A stretch of 64,000 nt of DNA from Saprospiraceae bacterium. Lineage in GTDB: Bacteria > Bacteroidota > Bacteroidia > Chitinophagales > Saprospiraceae. Where the stretch lies: contig JADJJU010000010.1 in NCBI GenBank assembly GCA_016706365.1, forward strand, positions 107,653 through 171,652. The letters run 5' to 3'. This document shows positions 18,684-27,344 of the stretch, piece after piece (the stretch's first letter is position 1; every line of letters begins with the position of its first letter). The notes under the pieces were generated by a model. The model had not been told where the DNA came from. It did not search any database and saw only the letters and a list, made by a program, of their open reading frames with translations. A program made the translations under genes and the position numbers.

Positions 18684-19868
18684 ATGGAATTAATAAGATC
18701 AGATATATCTTTGCTTCAAAAGAAGTTAAAAATATCACCTGCAGTAGTCATACTTGGGCCGAGACAGGTGGGCAAAACAACATTTGCCCTTCAGGCTGCC
18801 CAATCGCTTCAAAAAAATTATTTATATCTGGATATGGAAAGTGGGCAGGATTTTGCCAGACTTAGTGAAGACCCCGAAACATTCCTGCAGCTACAAAAAG
18901 AGAAGTTAGTCATTATTGATGAAATTCAAGCTATGCCTTTACTATACTCAAGGCTTAGAAGTGTTATTGACCGGGATCGGATTAATGGCAGATTTATACT
19001 GCTTGGTTCTGCTACCCCGCATTTAGTACGTGGTGTTTCTGAAAGTTTGGCCGGCAGAGTAAGTTATTTAGATCTGCCTCCATTGAAATTATCAGAAATA
19101 AGTTCCTTTTTTGACTGGAAACATCATTGGTTCAGAGGGGGATTTCCCCGGGCATTACTTGCCTCATCCAATGATGAATTTATTGACTGGATGGATAGTT
19201 ACATTCGAACATATATTCAAGTTGATTTAAGCACTCTGTTTGGAATTAATCTTAATCCTTCTATAAACAGAAAACTTTGGTATATGCTCGGCCATAACCA
19301 TAGTAATATTGTGAATGTTCAGGATTTGTCAAGGTCCATCGGTGTTACAGCTCCGGTCATTAACCGTTATATGGATTACCTTCAAGGTGCCTTTTTGATT
19401 TTCAAGTTACAGCCATGGCACACAAACGCCGGAAAGCGACTTGTCAAATCACCCAAAGTTTACATTAAAGATCCCGGAATCCTCCATGCTTTGATGAATA
19501 TCCAAAGTTTTGATCAATTGACATTGCACCCTCATATCGGTGCCTCCTGGGAGGGGTATGTTATAGAACAAATCATGTATCACTTACCTTCAAGCTATCA
19601 ACTCTACTATTACCGTACACACTCCGGAACAGAAATCGACCTTGTTATAGTAAAAGGAAGTCATCCGATTTCATCTATTGAAATTAAATTCAGCAATATT
19701 CCTACTCCAACTAAGGGATACTTTATTGGAATTGAAGATCTTAAAACTGAAAAGAATTTCATCATTACACCGCTTTCTGAGACTTACATTTTTAAAGGGG
19801 CTACAGTCTGCAGTTTAAGCGATTTTATTTCCCTGTATCTTGGTACAATTGAAAATACAAATCAGTAA
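18684..19868 (+). CDS. AAA family ATPase with DUF4143 domain
   Basis: The 394-residue protein has Walker A GPRQVGKTTFA (about 25-35), Walker B KLVIIDEIQAM (about 74-84) and sensor-like FILLGSATPHLVRG. A winged-helix-like region follows (VQDLSRSIGVTAPVINRYMD), then the DUF4143 core (KVYIKDPGILHAL) and a C-terminal PD-(D/E)XK-like segment (GTEIDLVIVKG and SIEIKFS). This family is widespread in bacteria and archaea, is often strain-specific, and its role is not established. The PD-(D/E)XK-like end could bind or cut nucleic acid. It is flanked by repeats upstream and decayed genes downstream, consistent with an acquired cassette. Confidence 0.88.
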   Translation: MELIRSDISLLQKKLKISPAVVILGPRQVGKTTFALQAAQSLQKNYLYLDMESGQDFARLSEDPETFLQLQKEKLVIIDEIQAMPLLYSRLRSVIDRDRINGRFILLGSATPHLVRGVSESLAGRVSYLDLPPLKLSEISSFFDWKHHWFRGGFPRALLASSNDEFIDWMDSYIRTYIQVDLSTLFGINLNPSINRKLWYMLGHNHSNIVNVQDLSRSIGVTAPVINRYMDYLQGAFLIFKLQPWHTNAGKRLVKSPKVYIKDPGILHALMNIQSFDQLTLHPHIGASWEGYVIEQIMYHLPSSYQLYYYRTHSGTEIDLVIVKGSHPISSIEIKFSNIPTPTKGYFIGIEDLKTEKNFIITPLSETYIFKGATVCSLSDFISLYLGTIENTNQ

Positions 19869-19871
19869 TTA

Positions 19872-20103
19872 TTACTCATCCCAGTAAGTAATTGTCCTTC
19901 GAACCAGACTCTTCAACTGACCATTCTCGTCCAGGGATCTTTTCTCCACCCCAGAAGAATCCGTATAAATCCGTGAAGCTCTCATATGATACGGATTTCA
20001 CTTTACCCTTAAGTTCCATTTCGGAAAGTCGCGTGTACGTATACGGTTGAGCCAATACGGTAATGAATTCAAGACTGAGGAATATCGAGAAGAGTACTTT
20101 CAC
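19872..20103 (-). pseudogene. Decayed YD-repeat-like secreted protein, N-terminus joined to C-terminus
   Basis: The 5' part (GTG 20103) encodes a signal peptide (MKVLFSIFLSLEFITVLA) and the domain opening KGKVKSVSYESF. After a frame change near 19990 the other frame reads VEKRSLDENGQLKSLVRR and ends TITYWDE with its stop at 19872-19874. The same ending occurs in the neighbouring fragment, so the intact family would carry the RHS/YD-like repeats between these ends. The middle appears to be deleted and the frame broken. The gene therefore looks non-functional. Confidence 0.55.
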
Positions 20104-20132
20104 AATCAGATCAAATTTATTGTAAACAATAA

Positions 20133-20366
20133 TCACTCATCCCAATAAGTGATCGTTCTGCGATGAATATTCCCTGTTTGGCTGGAACTGCCGAAGAATT
20201 TTTTCTCGACCCAGTTACCATGCTCATCATACAGATATTGATATGACCTGATTTTTTGATTTCCAGCGTCATTTTCCTGATAGCTTTCGGATATTAGATC
20301 ATTAGTTGTGTTTGTACTGTATAAAGATCTTATTGAACTTGAAGTATTTTCAGAGGAATAATTCAA
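20133..20366 (-). pseudogene. C-terminal fragment of a YD-repeat-like protein
   Basis: The frame holds a YD-type repeat (YQYLYDEHGNWVEKKFF) and the terminal RRTITYWDE also found in the next fragment downstream. An in-frame stop lies just upstream of its only possible start (a TTG), and no signal peptide precedes it, although the family is secreted. It appears to be the remaining 3' end of a duplicated gene; the GTG at 20136 of the next frame overlaps its stop codon. Confidence 0.5.
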
Positions 20367-20462
20367 TTTTAAAACCCTAACCTAAAACTACTCAAAAATT
20401 CAGAACGCATTCAAAAGCCTGATATTTTAACATTTATACTTAATAACCAGAGTAATTTAACT

Positions 20463-20556
20463 CAACGCCGGAAGGCGTTCAACATGGATAACCCCGGGCA
20501 AACAAAGTGCAGCCCGGGGTGCAACTTCACATATCGAACACCGGAAGGTGTTCAAC
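20463..20556. repeat. Solo REP-like palindrome cluster
   Basis: Three hairpins in a row: AACGCCGGAAGGCGTT, ACCCCGGGC paired with GCCCGGGGT, and GAACACCGGAAGGTGTTC. They have the same design (GC-rich stem, GAA-type loop, CAAC/GTTC ends) as the large field at 45.0-47.5 kb around the transposase gene. They fall in the gap between decayed fragments and the end of pnp. Confidence 0.65.
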
Positions 20557-20601
20557 CGATGGTTACACTAAAGGCCATTTGGGCTCACATATTCATGCAA
20601 C

Positions 20602-20635
20602 AAAAAATCCCTGCCTCCATCTAGGAAACAGGGAT
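20602..20635 (-). terminator. Terminator of pnp
   Basis: On the minus strand ATCCCTG and CAGGGATTTTTTG form a 7-bp stem around a 20-base loop, extended by partial CC/GG pairing, with a T run. It lies 43 bp past the pnp stop. Confidence 0.7.
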
Positions 20636-20678
20636 CATTATATTCAACTAAACTGTAGTTATAAACTACAATCCGATA

Positions 20679-22820
20679 CTAATCATCTTGCTGACCATTC
20701 GGTCTTGGCATCAAAGCTTTTCTGGAAAGTCTGAATTTCCCGGTCTTAGGATCTACTCCGATCAACTTGACTTTCACATCATCATCTACTTTCAATACAT
20801 CTTCCACATTGTCTATGCGTGAATGAGAAATTTCTGATACGTGAAGTAAGCCACTCTTACCCTGGAACTCAACAAATACTCCATATGGCTGTACACTTAC
20901 CACTTTAGCTTCGTATACATCTCCTACTTCCGGCGTGAATGCAATAGCTCTGATCTTGCGAACAGCTGCGTCGATATTATCCTTATTTGCACTGGAGATT
21001 GTTACGATACCTTTATTGTCCACTTCTTCGATATTGATCACAGTACCAGTAGTAGCCTGCATTTCCTGGATGATTTTTCCACCAGGTCCGATAACAGCTC
21101 CAATGAAGCTCTTGTCAATAATCAACTCGACCATGCGTGGAGCATGAGGTTTTACTTCCGCATTTGCGCCTTTGATGGTTTTATTCATCTCGCCGATGAT
21201 GTGCAAACGACCCCTTCTTGCCTGCTCCAAAGCACGCTCCAACAGATCATAAGGCATACCATCTACTTTGATATCCATCTGACAGCCACAAATACCTTTC
21301 TCAGTACCAGTTACTTTAAAGTCCATATCACCCAGAGCATCTTCGTCACCGAGGATATCACTCAGGATTGCATGACGCTTTCCATCAGATATCAAACCCA
21401 TTGCAATACCTGAAATATGTCCGCTAGTCTGAATTCCACCATCCATCAAAGCCATTGAGGAAGCACAAACTGTTGCCATTGAAGATGAGCCATTTGACTC
21501 CAAAATATCCGATACCAAACGAATTGTGTAGATATTTTTCTCAGGAAGCACTTGCTTGATAGATCTTGCAGCAAGATTGGCGTGTCCTACTTCACGTCGA
21601 CCAGGTCCACGCTGAGGCTTCACCTCTCCTACTGAAAATCCCGGGAAATTATAGTGTAAAAGCAATTTTTCATGGTGCATTTCCAATGCATTATCGATCA
21701 ATTGCTCATCCGTTTTAGAACCTAATGTCAATGAAGTAAGTGATTGAGTCTCCCCTCTTGTAAACAAAGCTGAACCGTGGGCAGCAGGCAGATAATCTAC
21801 CTCAGACCAGATAGGTCTTACTTCATCCAGTTTACGGCCATCGAGACGGATCTCAGTAGCCATGACCATTTCACGAACCAACTCTTTCTTAAGTTTGTCG
21901 AAATAGTTTGAAAAGAAGCTGGATTTTTCTTTCCAGAAATCTTCACCTCTATTGGCCAATACATGTTCCTTCATTTTTTCGAAGGTCTCTTTGAATTGGT
22001 TTCTTCTTGTTGTTTTGTCAAGATGAGAGGATGCTGTGCTATTAATCCCATCAGCACATAGCGTTCTAACCATTTCCTTCACTTCATCATCTGAAGGAAG
22101 CTCAGGCAATTCACGTTTTGGAAATGCCTTTTCTCCTACTTTACGGGCCAATTCTATTTGAGCCTGACATTGAACTTTTATAGCTTCATGTCCAACCTTG
22201 ATGGCAGCAATCAGATCCGCTTCAGAGCATTCTTTCGCTTCTCCTTCCACCATAGTAACATCCTGCAAGGTAGCTCCTAAGATAATATTCATCTCAGCAT
22301 CTGCCAATTGAGTAGTAGTTGGATTCACAACAAATTGGCCGTTGATTTTAGCAACTCTTGCTTCAGATATAGGGCCTGCCCAAGGAATATCTGAAACTGA
22401 AAGAGCTGCAGAGGCTGCCAATGCTGCAAATGCATCTGGTGGAGTGTCAATGTCTCCGGAAATCAGGTTGATTATTACCTGAGTATCATTCATATATCCG
22501 TCAGGGAAAAGAGGACGGATCGCTCTGTCCACTAGTCTGCAAATCAATACTTCGTAATCAGAAATGCGGGCCTCTCTTCTGAAAAAAGATCCGGGGATTC
22601 TACCACCGGCAGCAAATTTCTCCTGGTAGTCCACACTTAAAGGAAAAAATGATTGCCCTTCTCTGGCTTCCTTTGATGAAACTACTGAACAAAATAGCAT
22701 TGTATTGCCCATTTTGACAACTACCGAACCATCGGCCTGTGTTGCCAGCTTACCTGTTTCGATAGTCACTTCACGACCATCAGGTAAATTAAAACTTTGT
22801 GAAATCGGGATTCTTCCCAT
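20679..22820 (-). CDS. pnp: Polyribonucleotide nucleotidyltransferase (PNPase)
   Basis: This 3'-5' phosphorolytic exoribonuclease of the RNA degradosome or quality control acts as a trimer in the cytoplasm. The 713 residues contain the first RNase PH domain (about 10-215, with PGSFFRREARISDYEVLICR), an alpha-helical linker, and the second RNase PH domain (about 320-540, with FTRGETQSL and GICGCQMDIKVDG). A KH domain (IGPGGKIIQEMQATTG, about 570) and an S1 domain (GDVYEAKVVSVQPYGVFVEF, about 630-700) complete it. Length and order are normal. It follows rpsO by 158 bp on the same strand, the classic rpsO-pnp arrangement, with a terminator-like hairpin between them. Confidence 0.97.
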   Translation of the reverse strand: MGRIPISQSFNLPDGREVTIETGKLATQADGSVVVKMGNTMLFCSVVSSKEAREGQSFFPLSVDYQEKFAAGGRIPGSFFRREARISDYEVLICRLVDRAIRPLFPDGYMNDTQVIINLISGDIDTPPDAFAALAASAALSVSDIPWAGPISEARVAKINGQFVVNPTTTQLADAEMNIILGATLQDVTMVEGEAKECSEADLIAAIKVGHEAIKVQCQAQIELARKVGEKAFPKRELPELPSDDEVKEMVRTLCADGINSTASSHLDKTTRRNQFKETFEKMKEHVLANRGEDFWKEKSSFFSNYFDKLKKELVREMVMATEIRLDGRKLDEVRPIWSEVDYLPAAHGSALFTRGETQSLTSLTLGSKTDEQLIDNALEMHHEKLLLHYNFPGFSVGEVKPQRGPGRREVGHANLAARSIKQVLPEKNIYTIRLVSDILESNGSSSMATVCASSMALMDGGIQTSGHISGIAMGLISDGKRHAILSDILGDEDALGDMDFKVTGTEKGICGCQMDIKVDGMPYDLLERALEQARRGRLHIIGEMNKTIKGANAEVKPHAPRMVELIIDKSFIGAVIGPGGKIIQEMQATTGTVINIEEVDNKGIVTISSANKDNIDAAVRKIRAIAFTPEVGDVYEAKVVSVQPYGVFVEFQGKSGLLHVSEISHSRIDNVEDVLKVDDDVKVKLIGVDPKTGKFRLSRKALMPRPNGQQDD

Positions 22821-22940
22821 GGAAATTAGCTTTAAATTATTATAAAAAATCTGGCAGGATATTTTCCGGCCAGTGCATCAAGAAAACTTTTCTGATCTGA
22901 AATTAATGAAAGGAAATAACAGGAAAAGTGGAGCTTAAAC

Positions 22941-22973
22941 AAAAAAAGTGTTCCCTTGCAGAAACACTTTTTT
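22941..22973 (-). terminator. Hairpin terminator/attenuator between rpsO and pnp
   Basis: AAAAAAAGTGTT and AACACTTTTTT flank a short loop; the A and T tracts make it symmetric. It lies 6 bp after the rpsO stop, so part of the transcripts probably ends here and the rest continues into pnp. Confidence 0.75.
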
Positions 22974-22978
22974 AGAAT

Positions 22979-23254
22979 TTATTTTCTGATTCCTAGCTTT
23001 TCGATCAATGATCTGTAAGCTGCGATATCTTTGCGCATTACATACTGAAGCAATCTTCTGCGCTTACCAACTAGGGTAAGAAGTGTTCTTCTGCATGAAT
23101 GATCTTTTTTGTTGCTTTTCAAGTGATCAGCAAGACTTTGTATACGAAAAGTGAACAAAGCAATCTGCCCTTCTACAGAGCCGGTGTTAGTTGGTGCACC
23201 TCCGTATGTTTCGAAGATTTCTCCAACTTTTTCTTTTGTTAAGTAAATAGCCAT
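22979..23254 (-). CDS. rpsO: 30S ribosomal protein S15
   Basis: The 91-residue S15 binds 16S rRNA helix 22 in the platform of the small subunit. It shows the family's GSVEGQIALFTFRIQSLADHL and the highly conserved KDHSCRRTLLTLVGKRRRLLQY (read as two adjacent stretches), ending YRSLIEKLGIRK. Length is standard. It has a strong TATCTTTG promoter about 56 bp upstream and precedes pnp. Confidence 0.97.
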   Translation of the reverse strand: MAIYLTKEKVGEIFETYGGAPTNTGSVEGQIALFTFRIQSLADHLKSNKKDHSCRRTLLTLVGKRRRLLQYVMRKDIAAYRSLIEKLGIRK

Positions 23255-23309
23255 TTTTATTTTTTTAATGATTTACCAATAGTGATTACAGGAATCAGTT
23301 TTAGCGGTG

Positions 23310-23317
23310 CAAAGATA
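23310..23317 (-). promoter_or_regulatory. Bacteroidetes -7 promoter element of rpsO
   Basis: On the minus strand TATCTTTGCACC contains an exact TAnnTTTG, 56 bp upstream of the rpsO ATG. It is the best promoter match in the window. Confidence 0.6.
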
Positions 23318-23463
23318 ACTCTTATTTCTATTTGACATAACAGAAATTCAAATTTTTAAGCCTTAAGAATTTATCAATGAGAATAAAATTGCGCCATAGT
23401 AAGTATCACAATTACAAAGCTTAAACTGCTTTGCAATCTATTAATAATAATCAATATATATAA

Positions 23464-24723
23464 TTAATTATTTGTCAGCAATATATTAGCCAGTTTTCTT
23501 CCTGTTCTGAGAGCAGCATTTATGGATCCGTGGAGTAAATGATCTCCACAAACTGCTAATCCGGGTCTGATAAAATACTTATCATCAGGAATATTGTACA
23601 ATACAGATTGTTGGTCAGGTAATGCGTATTCGATACGATACACTTTCAAAAGTGACCAATTATCAACCGGGCTGCCGTACCATTGCTTCATTTCAGACTG
23701 AATTGCTTTCAATAAATCTTCATCACTCCTTTCCTGAATTCCATTTATAGATGCTGAGATGAGGACTTTCCCGGCAGGAGCATACTCAGCAGAAACATTG
23801 GACATTACTGCCAGATTATTGACAAGCTTTCCACTCAGAGAATTAAGCGCTATCAGTGGTTCGGAATAAGGAGCTTCAGGAGCCTCCATATAAACACAAG
23901 TAACACTATTGTATTCGCGCTTTATTCCAGGCAAATAATCTTTCACAATCCCTGTTGCTTCAGTAGCCAGTATAATTTGATCTCCATGAAATGTTCTGCC
24001 ATCCTCTGTGGAGACAATCTGCCCTTCTATCAATTTTACTTTTGCATTACAACGGATACTTTCCGCAGGAAGACTTTGGGCAAGCTGAATAGGTATTTGT
24101 TCCATACCTTTTGAAGGTACTGCTGCATCTCCCCTTGAAAACATTTTAAAAACAAAATCAAACATTCGGCGGCTGGTATCAAGATCATTTTCCAAAAATA
24201 TACCTGCAAAAAAAGGCTGCAAAAATCGCTGAATGATTTTTTCATTCAAACCATATTCTCTAAAAACCGCCGCAGTTGATTTTTCTTTTCTTTTGAATAA
24301 TGCTGCATTTCTTTTATTCAGCAATCTGCCTTTCAAAGAAAACAAACTCATCTTATCGCCAAATCCTGATACCGGAGAAGTAATCATTTTCCATAAATAG
24401 CCACTTTTCCGCAATGCATCCATAAACACAGCCTGCTTACCCTTCTCACAAAGCAAATGAGCTCCGGGCCAGAATGATTTCATATTCAAAGCATCCAAAT
24501 CCAATGCGTATTGTGTTTCAGGATACGCAGTCAGGTATACCTGAAAGCCATGATCCAGCAGAAATCCATTGATTTTATCTGTCTTGACCCTTCCTCCCGG
24601 TCTGTCCCCGGCTTCAAGAATAAGTACAGATTTCCCGGCTTTGACGAGATGCTTCCCAAGTGAAAGACCTGAAATGCCTGCACCTATGATTACATAATCG
24701 AAAGATTCCATAATAACTGCCAT
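23464..24723 (-). CDS. FAD-dependent amine oxidase/desaturase-like oxidoreductase
   Basis: This is a flavoprotein of the NAD(P)-binding Rossmann-like/amino-oxidase group, 419 residues (Met 5 at 24711 is an equally good start, MESFDYVIIGAG). The FAD dinucleotide motif is GAGISGLSLGKHLVKAG with the acidic end VLILEAGDRPGGRVKT (about 13-45). The C-terminal flavin-binding segment is FIRPGLAVCGDHLLHGSINA followed by ALRTGRKLA. The middle resembles protoporphyrinogen oxidase and phytoene desaturase relatives, but no carotenoid or heme gene is adjacent and the substrate is unknown. It is separated by 125 bp from the acyltransferase gene upstream. Confidence 0.85.
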   Translation of the reverse strand: MAVIMESFDYVIIGAGISGLSLGKHLVKAGKSVLILEAGDRPGGRVKTDKINGFLLDHGFQVYLTAYPETQYALDLDALNMKSFWPGAHLLCEKGKQAVFMDALRKSGYLWKMITSPVSGFGDKMSLFSLKGRLLNKRNAALFKRKEKSTAAVFREYGLNEKIIQRFLQPFFAGIFLENDLDTSRRMFDFVFKMFSRGDAAVPSKGMEQIPIQLAQSLPAESIRCNAKVKLIEGQIVSTEDGRTFHGDQIILATEATGIVKDYLPGIKREYNSVTCVYMEAPEAPYSEPLIALNSLSGKLVNNLAVMSNVSAEYAPAGKVLISASINGIQERSDEDLLKAIQSEMKQWYGSPVDNWSLLKVYRIEYALPDQQSVLYNIPDDKYFIRPGLAVCGDHLLHGSINAALRTGRKLANILLTNN

Positions 24724-24848
24724 TGGATATTGATAAAATCAATACAGTCGAATGAGGGAAATACCACAAACTCTACAAACTTATAAAAAGGGAATTGCAA
24801 TATCATTGTATGAGGTAAAAAACAAAGTATCTACACGGCACAGTGAAT

Positions 24849-25667
24849 TTAAACCCGGGTCATTTTATCCCCGGAAATTTGATATCGTATACCAGATTCG
24901 GAGGTTGCCCGGCCTGCTTCATCCGGGCTTAGTCTGTTGCCCTCAGAGTCCATCCATCCAATTTGCCGGGCTGGAACACCTGCCATCAATGCAAAGTCAG
25001 GTACTTCTGAAGTCACAACTGCCCCGGCAGCAATGAAGGCATATTCTCCTATCCTGTGACCACAGACTATTGTCGCATTGGCACCAATACTGGCACCTTT
25101 TCCTATTATTGTTTCCCGGAATTCAGATTTACGAATAATAGCAGATCTGGGATTGAGCACGTTTGTGAATACAGCACTTGGACCTATAAACACATCGTCT
25201 GCACACTGCACGCCCGTATATAAAGAGACATTATTCTGTACTTTAACACGATTGCCCAGTTTTACATTAGGTGATATGACTACATTCTGACCCAGATTAC
25301 ACCCAGTCCCAATTTCTGAATTACTCATGATGTGCGAGAAATGCCAGATTTTAGTTTGTTCACCAATTACGGCATTTTCATCAATTATGGAAGTGGGATG
25401 GCAGTAGAAATCTGATTGGGTCCAGGTCTGCAGACAACTGACCCATTCAGGGATGATTTGAAAAATTAATGCATCCCGCTCCTCTGCCTCTGCCATTTTT
25501 ATCAAAAATTGTTCAATAGCAAGTCCGGTTGACTGGCGCTCTTCAAGCTTTGTTGCATTCTCAAATTGATCCAACCAAACTCTCAATTTTAAAACATCAT
25601 CAGGTCTTCTGTCCAGATAGGCATTTTGAAGCTGGAGTAGTCGGTTTTTAATTTTTTCAGAAAGCAT
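24849..25667 (-). CDS. Left-handed beta-helix (hexapeptide) acyltransferase with extra N-terminal helical domain
   Basis: Residues about 95-255 form hexapeptide repeats (VIGEQTKIWHFSHIMSNSEI, CNLGQNVVISPNVKLGNRV) and end in AYAFIAAGAVVT-like YAFIAAGAVVTSEVPDFALM and GVPARQIGWMD. This is the pattern of WbpD/WlbB-type UDP-sugar N-acetyltransferases that make acylated amino sugars for surface polysaccharides. The first 90 residues are an unusual all-helical extension (NRLLQLQNAYLDRRPDDVLK). No sugar-nucleotide genes are adjacent, so the specific substrate is open. Confidence 0.8.
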   Translation of the reverse strand: MLSEKIKNRLLQLQNAYLDRRPDDVLKLRVWLDQFENATKLEERQSTGLAIEQFLIKMAEAEERDALIFQIIPEWVSCLQTWTQSDFYCHPTSIIDENAVIGEQTKIWHFSHIMSNSEIGTGCNLGQNVVISPNVKLGNRVKVQNNVSLYTGVQCADDVFIGPSAVFTNVLNPRSAIIRKSEFRETIIGKGASIGANATIVCGHRIGEYAFIAAGAVVTSEVPDFALMAGVPARQIGWMDSEGNRLSPDEAGRATSESGIRYQISGDKMTRV

Positions 25668-25718
25668 GATGGGTGTTATCTATCAGATAAACTGAATTGC
25701 AGTGAAAAAATTATCAAA

Positions 25719-27332
25719 TTACAAGACCAGGAGCGGTCTTGTGTATTCTTTACCACCAGCTTTGATACGATAAATATATCTGCCACTTCTTAGTCCTTCT
25801 CTTGATTTGTTGAGATCAAACACATAAGTTCCCGCAGTTTTATATCCCTGCTCCAGTCTTCTGAGGACCTGACCTCCGGTATCCATCAGTTCCAGCTTAA
25901 TATCGCCATCTTGTAACAGTGCATATTGTATCTGTGTAATGGCAGGAGTATCGGGATGAGCTCTATGACCCAACAAAACTATGTAGGCATTTGCACCGGA
26001 CGGTGGGGTGTATGGAGGCAGTATTCCAGGCAGAATATTTTGTTCCTGTCCAATCATAAAGCTGGCAAGCTTAGGATTGATTCCAAACCAGCCGGTCAGT
26101 ACTGTATTATACACATCTTTGAAATCTACATCAAAAAATGGATCTCCATAATGATCCACGTCTATCAAATTTGGCGGAGTACCATGAAATCCCTGACCAA
26201 TATCTCCACCAAACATCAAAATGGGTGACCCTGTTCCATGATCTGTCCCGGAAGAACCGTTTTCATAAATTGTGCGGCCAAATTCACTGAATGTCATACT
26301 CAATACTTTTTTGCTCAATTCAGGTCCCAGATCCTGATAAAATGCAGCCACAGATCTGGATAAATTGGACATCAACTCAGCATGTGCTTCGGCCTGATCC
26401 GCATGTGTGTCAAATCCGCCAATGCTTACCATATAAACTTTAGTCCGCAAACCACCTTTAATCATTCTGGAGACAATTGACAAACCCCTGCCCGGATTCA
26501 CATCCGGAAAGTTTGCACTGGTACCACCTGCAAGGAAAGCTTTCCGGATAGTTTGTGAATACCTGAAGGCACTGTTGGCAGTCCTTCGCATAAATGTCAA
26601 TTCGGTCTCATAAGGAGAATTGCCAAGATGTTCTGTAGGATATAAATTGCCTGTTTCTGCTAATTGATAAAACTCTTCGGGATTTCTGAATGCAAGTGCT
26701 GTGCTAAATTCTCTGCTTTTAAATACTAGATCAGTCTGAACTCCAATCTGCAATGCAGGTGGAGTGGTAGGCTGAGCCTCCAAAAATAAAGGAAATTCTT
26801 CCTCAATAAATCTGCCGATCCATCCGGTCGTGCCTACAGTGTCAGCATCTGTAGCCGTAGCCCAAATATCTGAGGAACGGAAATGAGAATAATTCGGATT
26901 TGGATATCCGACATTGTGAATGACTTTCATTTGGCCATTGTCCCATAGAGGTCTCAATGAATCTGAACTGCCATGCATACCAATACTATCAGACAAATGC
27001 CACATATTTTGGTCACTGATACCCAGCGTTGGTCTTATATTGTAGTACTCATCATTGTTTCTCTCAATAACAGTATTCAGTCCGTCATTTCCTCCATTCA
27101 GATTGATAAGCACCAAAATTCGGTCATCAGCGCCCATTGCCTCCAGCATTCTCAACCAATGATTGGATTCGGATGCCATGATGGGTGTATCTCCCAACAT
27201 GGTGGCCAGGCCAAAAGATGCTAATCCGGTTGTTTTGATGAATGAGCGTCTGCTCCATTCTTTATGGTCCGCTTCATGCTTTTCCTTATCTGCAATAAGT
27301 GCCCCGGGTCTTTTATTGAATATATGCTTCAT
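25719..27332 (-). CDS. DUF1501 secreted protein with Tat-like signal and C-terminal sorting-like domain
   Basis: The 537-residue protein has a twin-arginine signal (WSRRSFIKTTGLASFGLATM, about 26-45). The DUF1501 body belongs to the alkaline-phosphatase/sulfatase superfamily, with LVLINLNGGNDGLNTVIERN (about 73-92), a segment ending SIGGFDTHADQ, and SEFGRTIYENGSSGTDHGTG near 345-365. The last 75 residues (LELMDTGGQVLRRLEQGYK, ending YIYRIKAGGKEYTRPLLVL) resemble a FlgD-like/T9SS C-terminal domain. It lies 12 bp after the DUF1800 gene. DUF1800 and DUF1501 genes form a conserved pair of unknown function. Confidence 0.88.
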   Translation of the reverse strand: MKHIFNKRPGALIADKEKHEADHKEWSRRSFIKTTGLASFGLATMLGDTPIMASESNHWLRMLEAMGADDRILVLINLNGGNDGLNTVIERNNDEYYNIRPTLGISDQNMWHLSDSIGMHGSSDSLRPLWDNGQMKVIHNVGYPNPNYSHFRSSDIWATATDADTVGTTGWIGRFIEEEFPLFLEAQPTTPPALQIGVQTDLVFKSREFSTALAFRNPEEFYQLAETGNLYPTEHLGNSPYETELTFMRRTANSAFRYSQTIRKAFLAGGTSANFPDVNPGRGLSIVSRMIKGGLRTKVYMVSIGGFDTHADQAEAHAELMSNLSRSVAAFYQDLGPELSKKVLSMTFSEFGRTIYENGSSGTDHGTGSPILMFGGDIGQGFHGTPPNLIDVDHYGDPFFDVDFKDVYNTVLTGWFGINPKLASFMIGQEQNILPGILPPYTPPSGANAYIVLLGHRAHPDTPAITQIQYALLQDGDIKLELMDTGGQVLRRLEQGYKTAGTYVFDLNKSREGLRSGRYIYRIKAGGKEYTRPLLVL

Positions 27333-27344
27333 AATGATATCAGA

